The translations under genes were made by a program, and so were the position numbers. The notes under the pieces are model-generated. The model was given only the letters and a program-made list of their open reading frames with translations. It did not search any database and was not told the origin of the DNA. This document shows, piece after piece, positions 5,120 to 5,538 of a DNA stretch of 5,538 nucleotides. The stretch's first letter is position 1. The number at the start of each line of letters is the position of its first letter. The stretch lies in NCBI GenBank assembly GCA_030152675.1, contig JASLIY010000016.1:1-5538 (forward strand), read 5' to 3'. Origin of the DNA: Acinetobacter sp. GTDB lineage: Bacteria; Pseudomonadota; Gammaproteobacteria; Pseudomonadales; Moraxellaceae.

Positions 5120-5538
5120 ATGGGCATACAAATGATACTCAACGCCAAAGCTGAATTTGGTGTTCCTGTCAAAATTTATACCAACGATGTTGATGAAGAA
5201 AGCTTAAATCAACTACGTAAAATGTCACAACTACAGTTTATTCACTCGCATATCGCAGTGATGCCTGATGTACATGTCGGCAAAGGCGCCACTGTTGGCA
5301 GTGTGATTCCAACAAAAAATGCGATCATTCCTGCTGCAGTTGGCGTGGATATCGGCTGCGGTATGAACGCACTGCGTTTAAGTTTAACTGCCGCACAACT
5401 CCCGGATAATTTAAGTGCACTACGTAATGCCATTGAGCGCAAAGTGCCGGTAGGTTTTGAATTGCACAAGCAAATCAAAGCCAAAGCCTCTACCCTTTCG
5501 CCGCTGGAAAAACGCCTCAATGTGATCACCACCAAACA
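5120..5538 (+). CDS. rtcB: RNA-splicing ligase RtcB, 5' part (truncated by window end)
   Basis: An open frame of 139 complete codons runs off the window; full-length RtcB is about 400 residues. RtcB joins 2',3'-cyclic phosphate or 3'-phosphate RNA ends to 5'-OH ends using GTP and Mn2+, repairing cleaved tRNA or rRNA in bacteria. Visible signatures are VMPDVHVGKG at 47-56, GSVIPTK at 60-66, and AAVGVDIGCGMNA at 72-84, with metal ligands Asp77 and Cys80 matching E. coli Asp75 and Cys78. The histidine that is guanylylated and the remaining metal histidines lie beyond the edge. I chose ATG 5120. Its Shine-Dalgarno is weak (AGAGA at 5107-5111), and in-frame ATG 5132, which would remove four residues, cannot be excluded. 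Expression probably depends on read-through of the structured leader. No partner gene (rtcA, prfH, archease) is visible in the window. Confidence 0.93.
   Translation, partial: MGIQMILNAKAEFGVPVKIYTNDVDEESLNQLRKMSQLQFIHSHIAVMPDVHVGKGATVGSVIPTKNAIIPAAVGVDIGCGMNALRLSLTAAQLPDNLSALRNAIERKVPVGFELHKQIKAKASTLSPLEKRLNVITTK

Overview
The window looks like chromosome of a gammaproteobacterium of the Acinetobacter / Moraxellaceae type. I infer this from the moderately AT-rich composition and from how the encoded XanQ-like, RsmC, LysP and RtcB proteins read. No rRNA or other marker fixes the genus. All genes lie on the + strand. I see no insertion sequence, tRNA, CRISPR array or phage gene.

Layout: (1) 46-526, a small Lrp/AsnC-family regulator with its own sigma70-like promoter. 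(2) 527-726, an intergenic stretch with a GC-rich inverted repeat, a 7-bp direct repeat and a probable promoter for the next gene. (3) 727-2112, an NCS2 purine permease closest to xanthine permease XanQ, but with changes at two positions that matter in E. coli XanQ. (4) 2190-3200, rsmC, the 16S rRNA m2G1207 methyltransferase. (5) 3229-4698, lysP, the lysine:H+ symporter, starting 28 nt after rsmC and probably translated from the same message. (6) 4699-5119, a 421-bp stretch with no conventional gene but much structure. (7) 5120-end, the 5' third of rtcB, the 3'-phosphate RNA ligase, cut off by the window edge.

The most unusual part is the leader of rtcB. A near-consensus promoter (TTGACT, 16 bp, TATAAT) lies inside a 10-bp inverted repeat just after lysP. 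It is followed by a strong Shine-Dalgarno and a 9-codon ORF (MLKLENNLN). Next come three overlapping, mutually exclusive RNA helices, the last being a stem-loop followed by seven T. This resembles a transcription attenuator. The middle strand of that switch can also pair with a site about 150 nt downstream, beyond the terminator. That long-range helix is 17 bp, interrupted by two small bulges, and it encloses two further hairpins, so the read-through RNA could fold into a closed multi-branch domain just before rtcB. I see no sigma54 promoter of the kind used by E. coli RtcR-controlled rtcBA. My hypothesis is that this rtcB is controlled by a leader peptide and alternative RNA folds. It rests on sequence inspection alone.

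The other genes are housekeeping or transport functions with no obvious shared pathway: purine uptake, rRNA methylation, lysine uptake and RNA repair. The target of the Lrp-type regulator is not visible.
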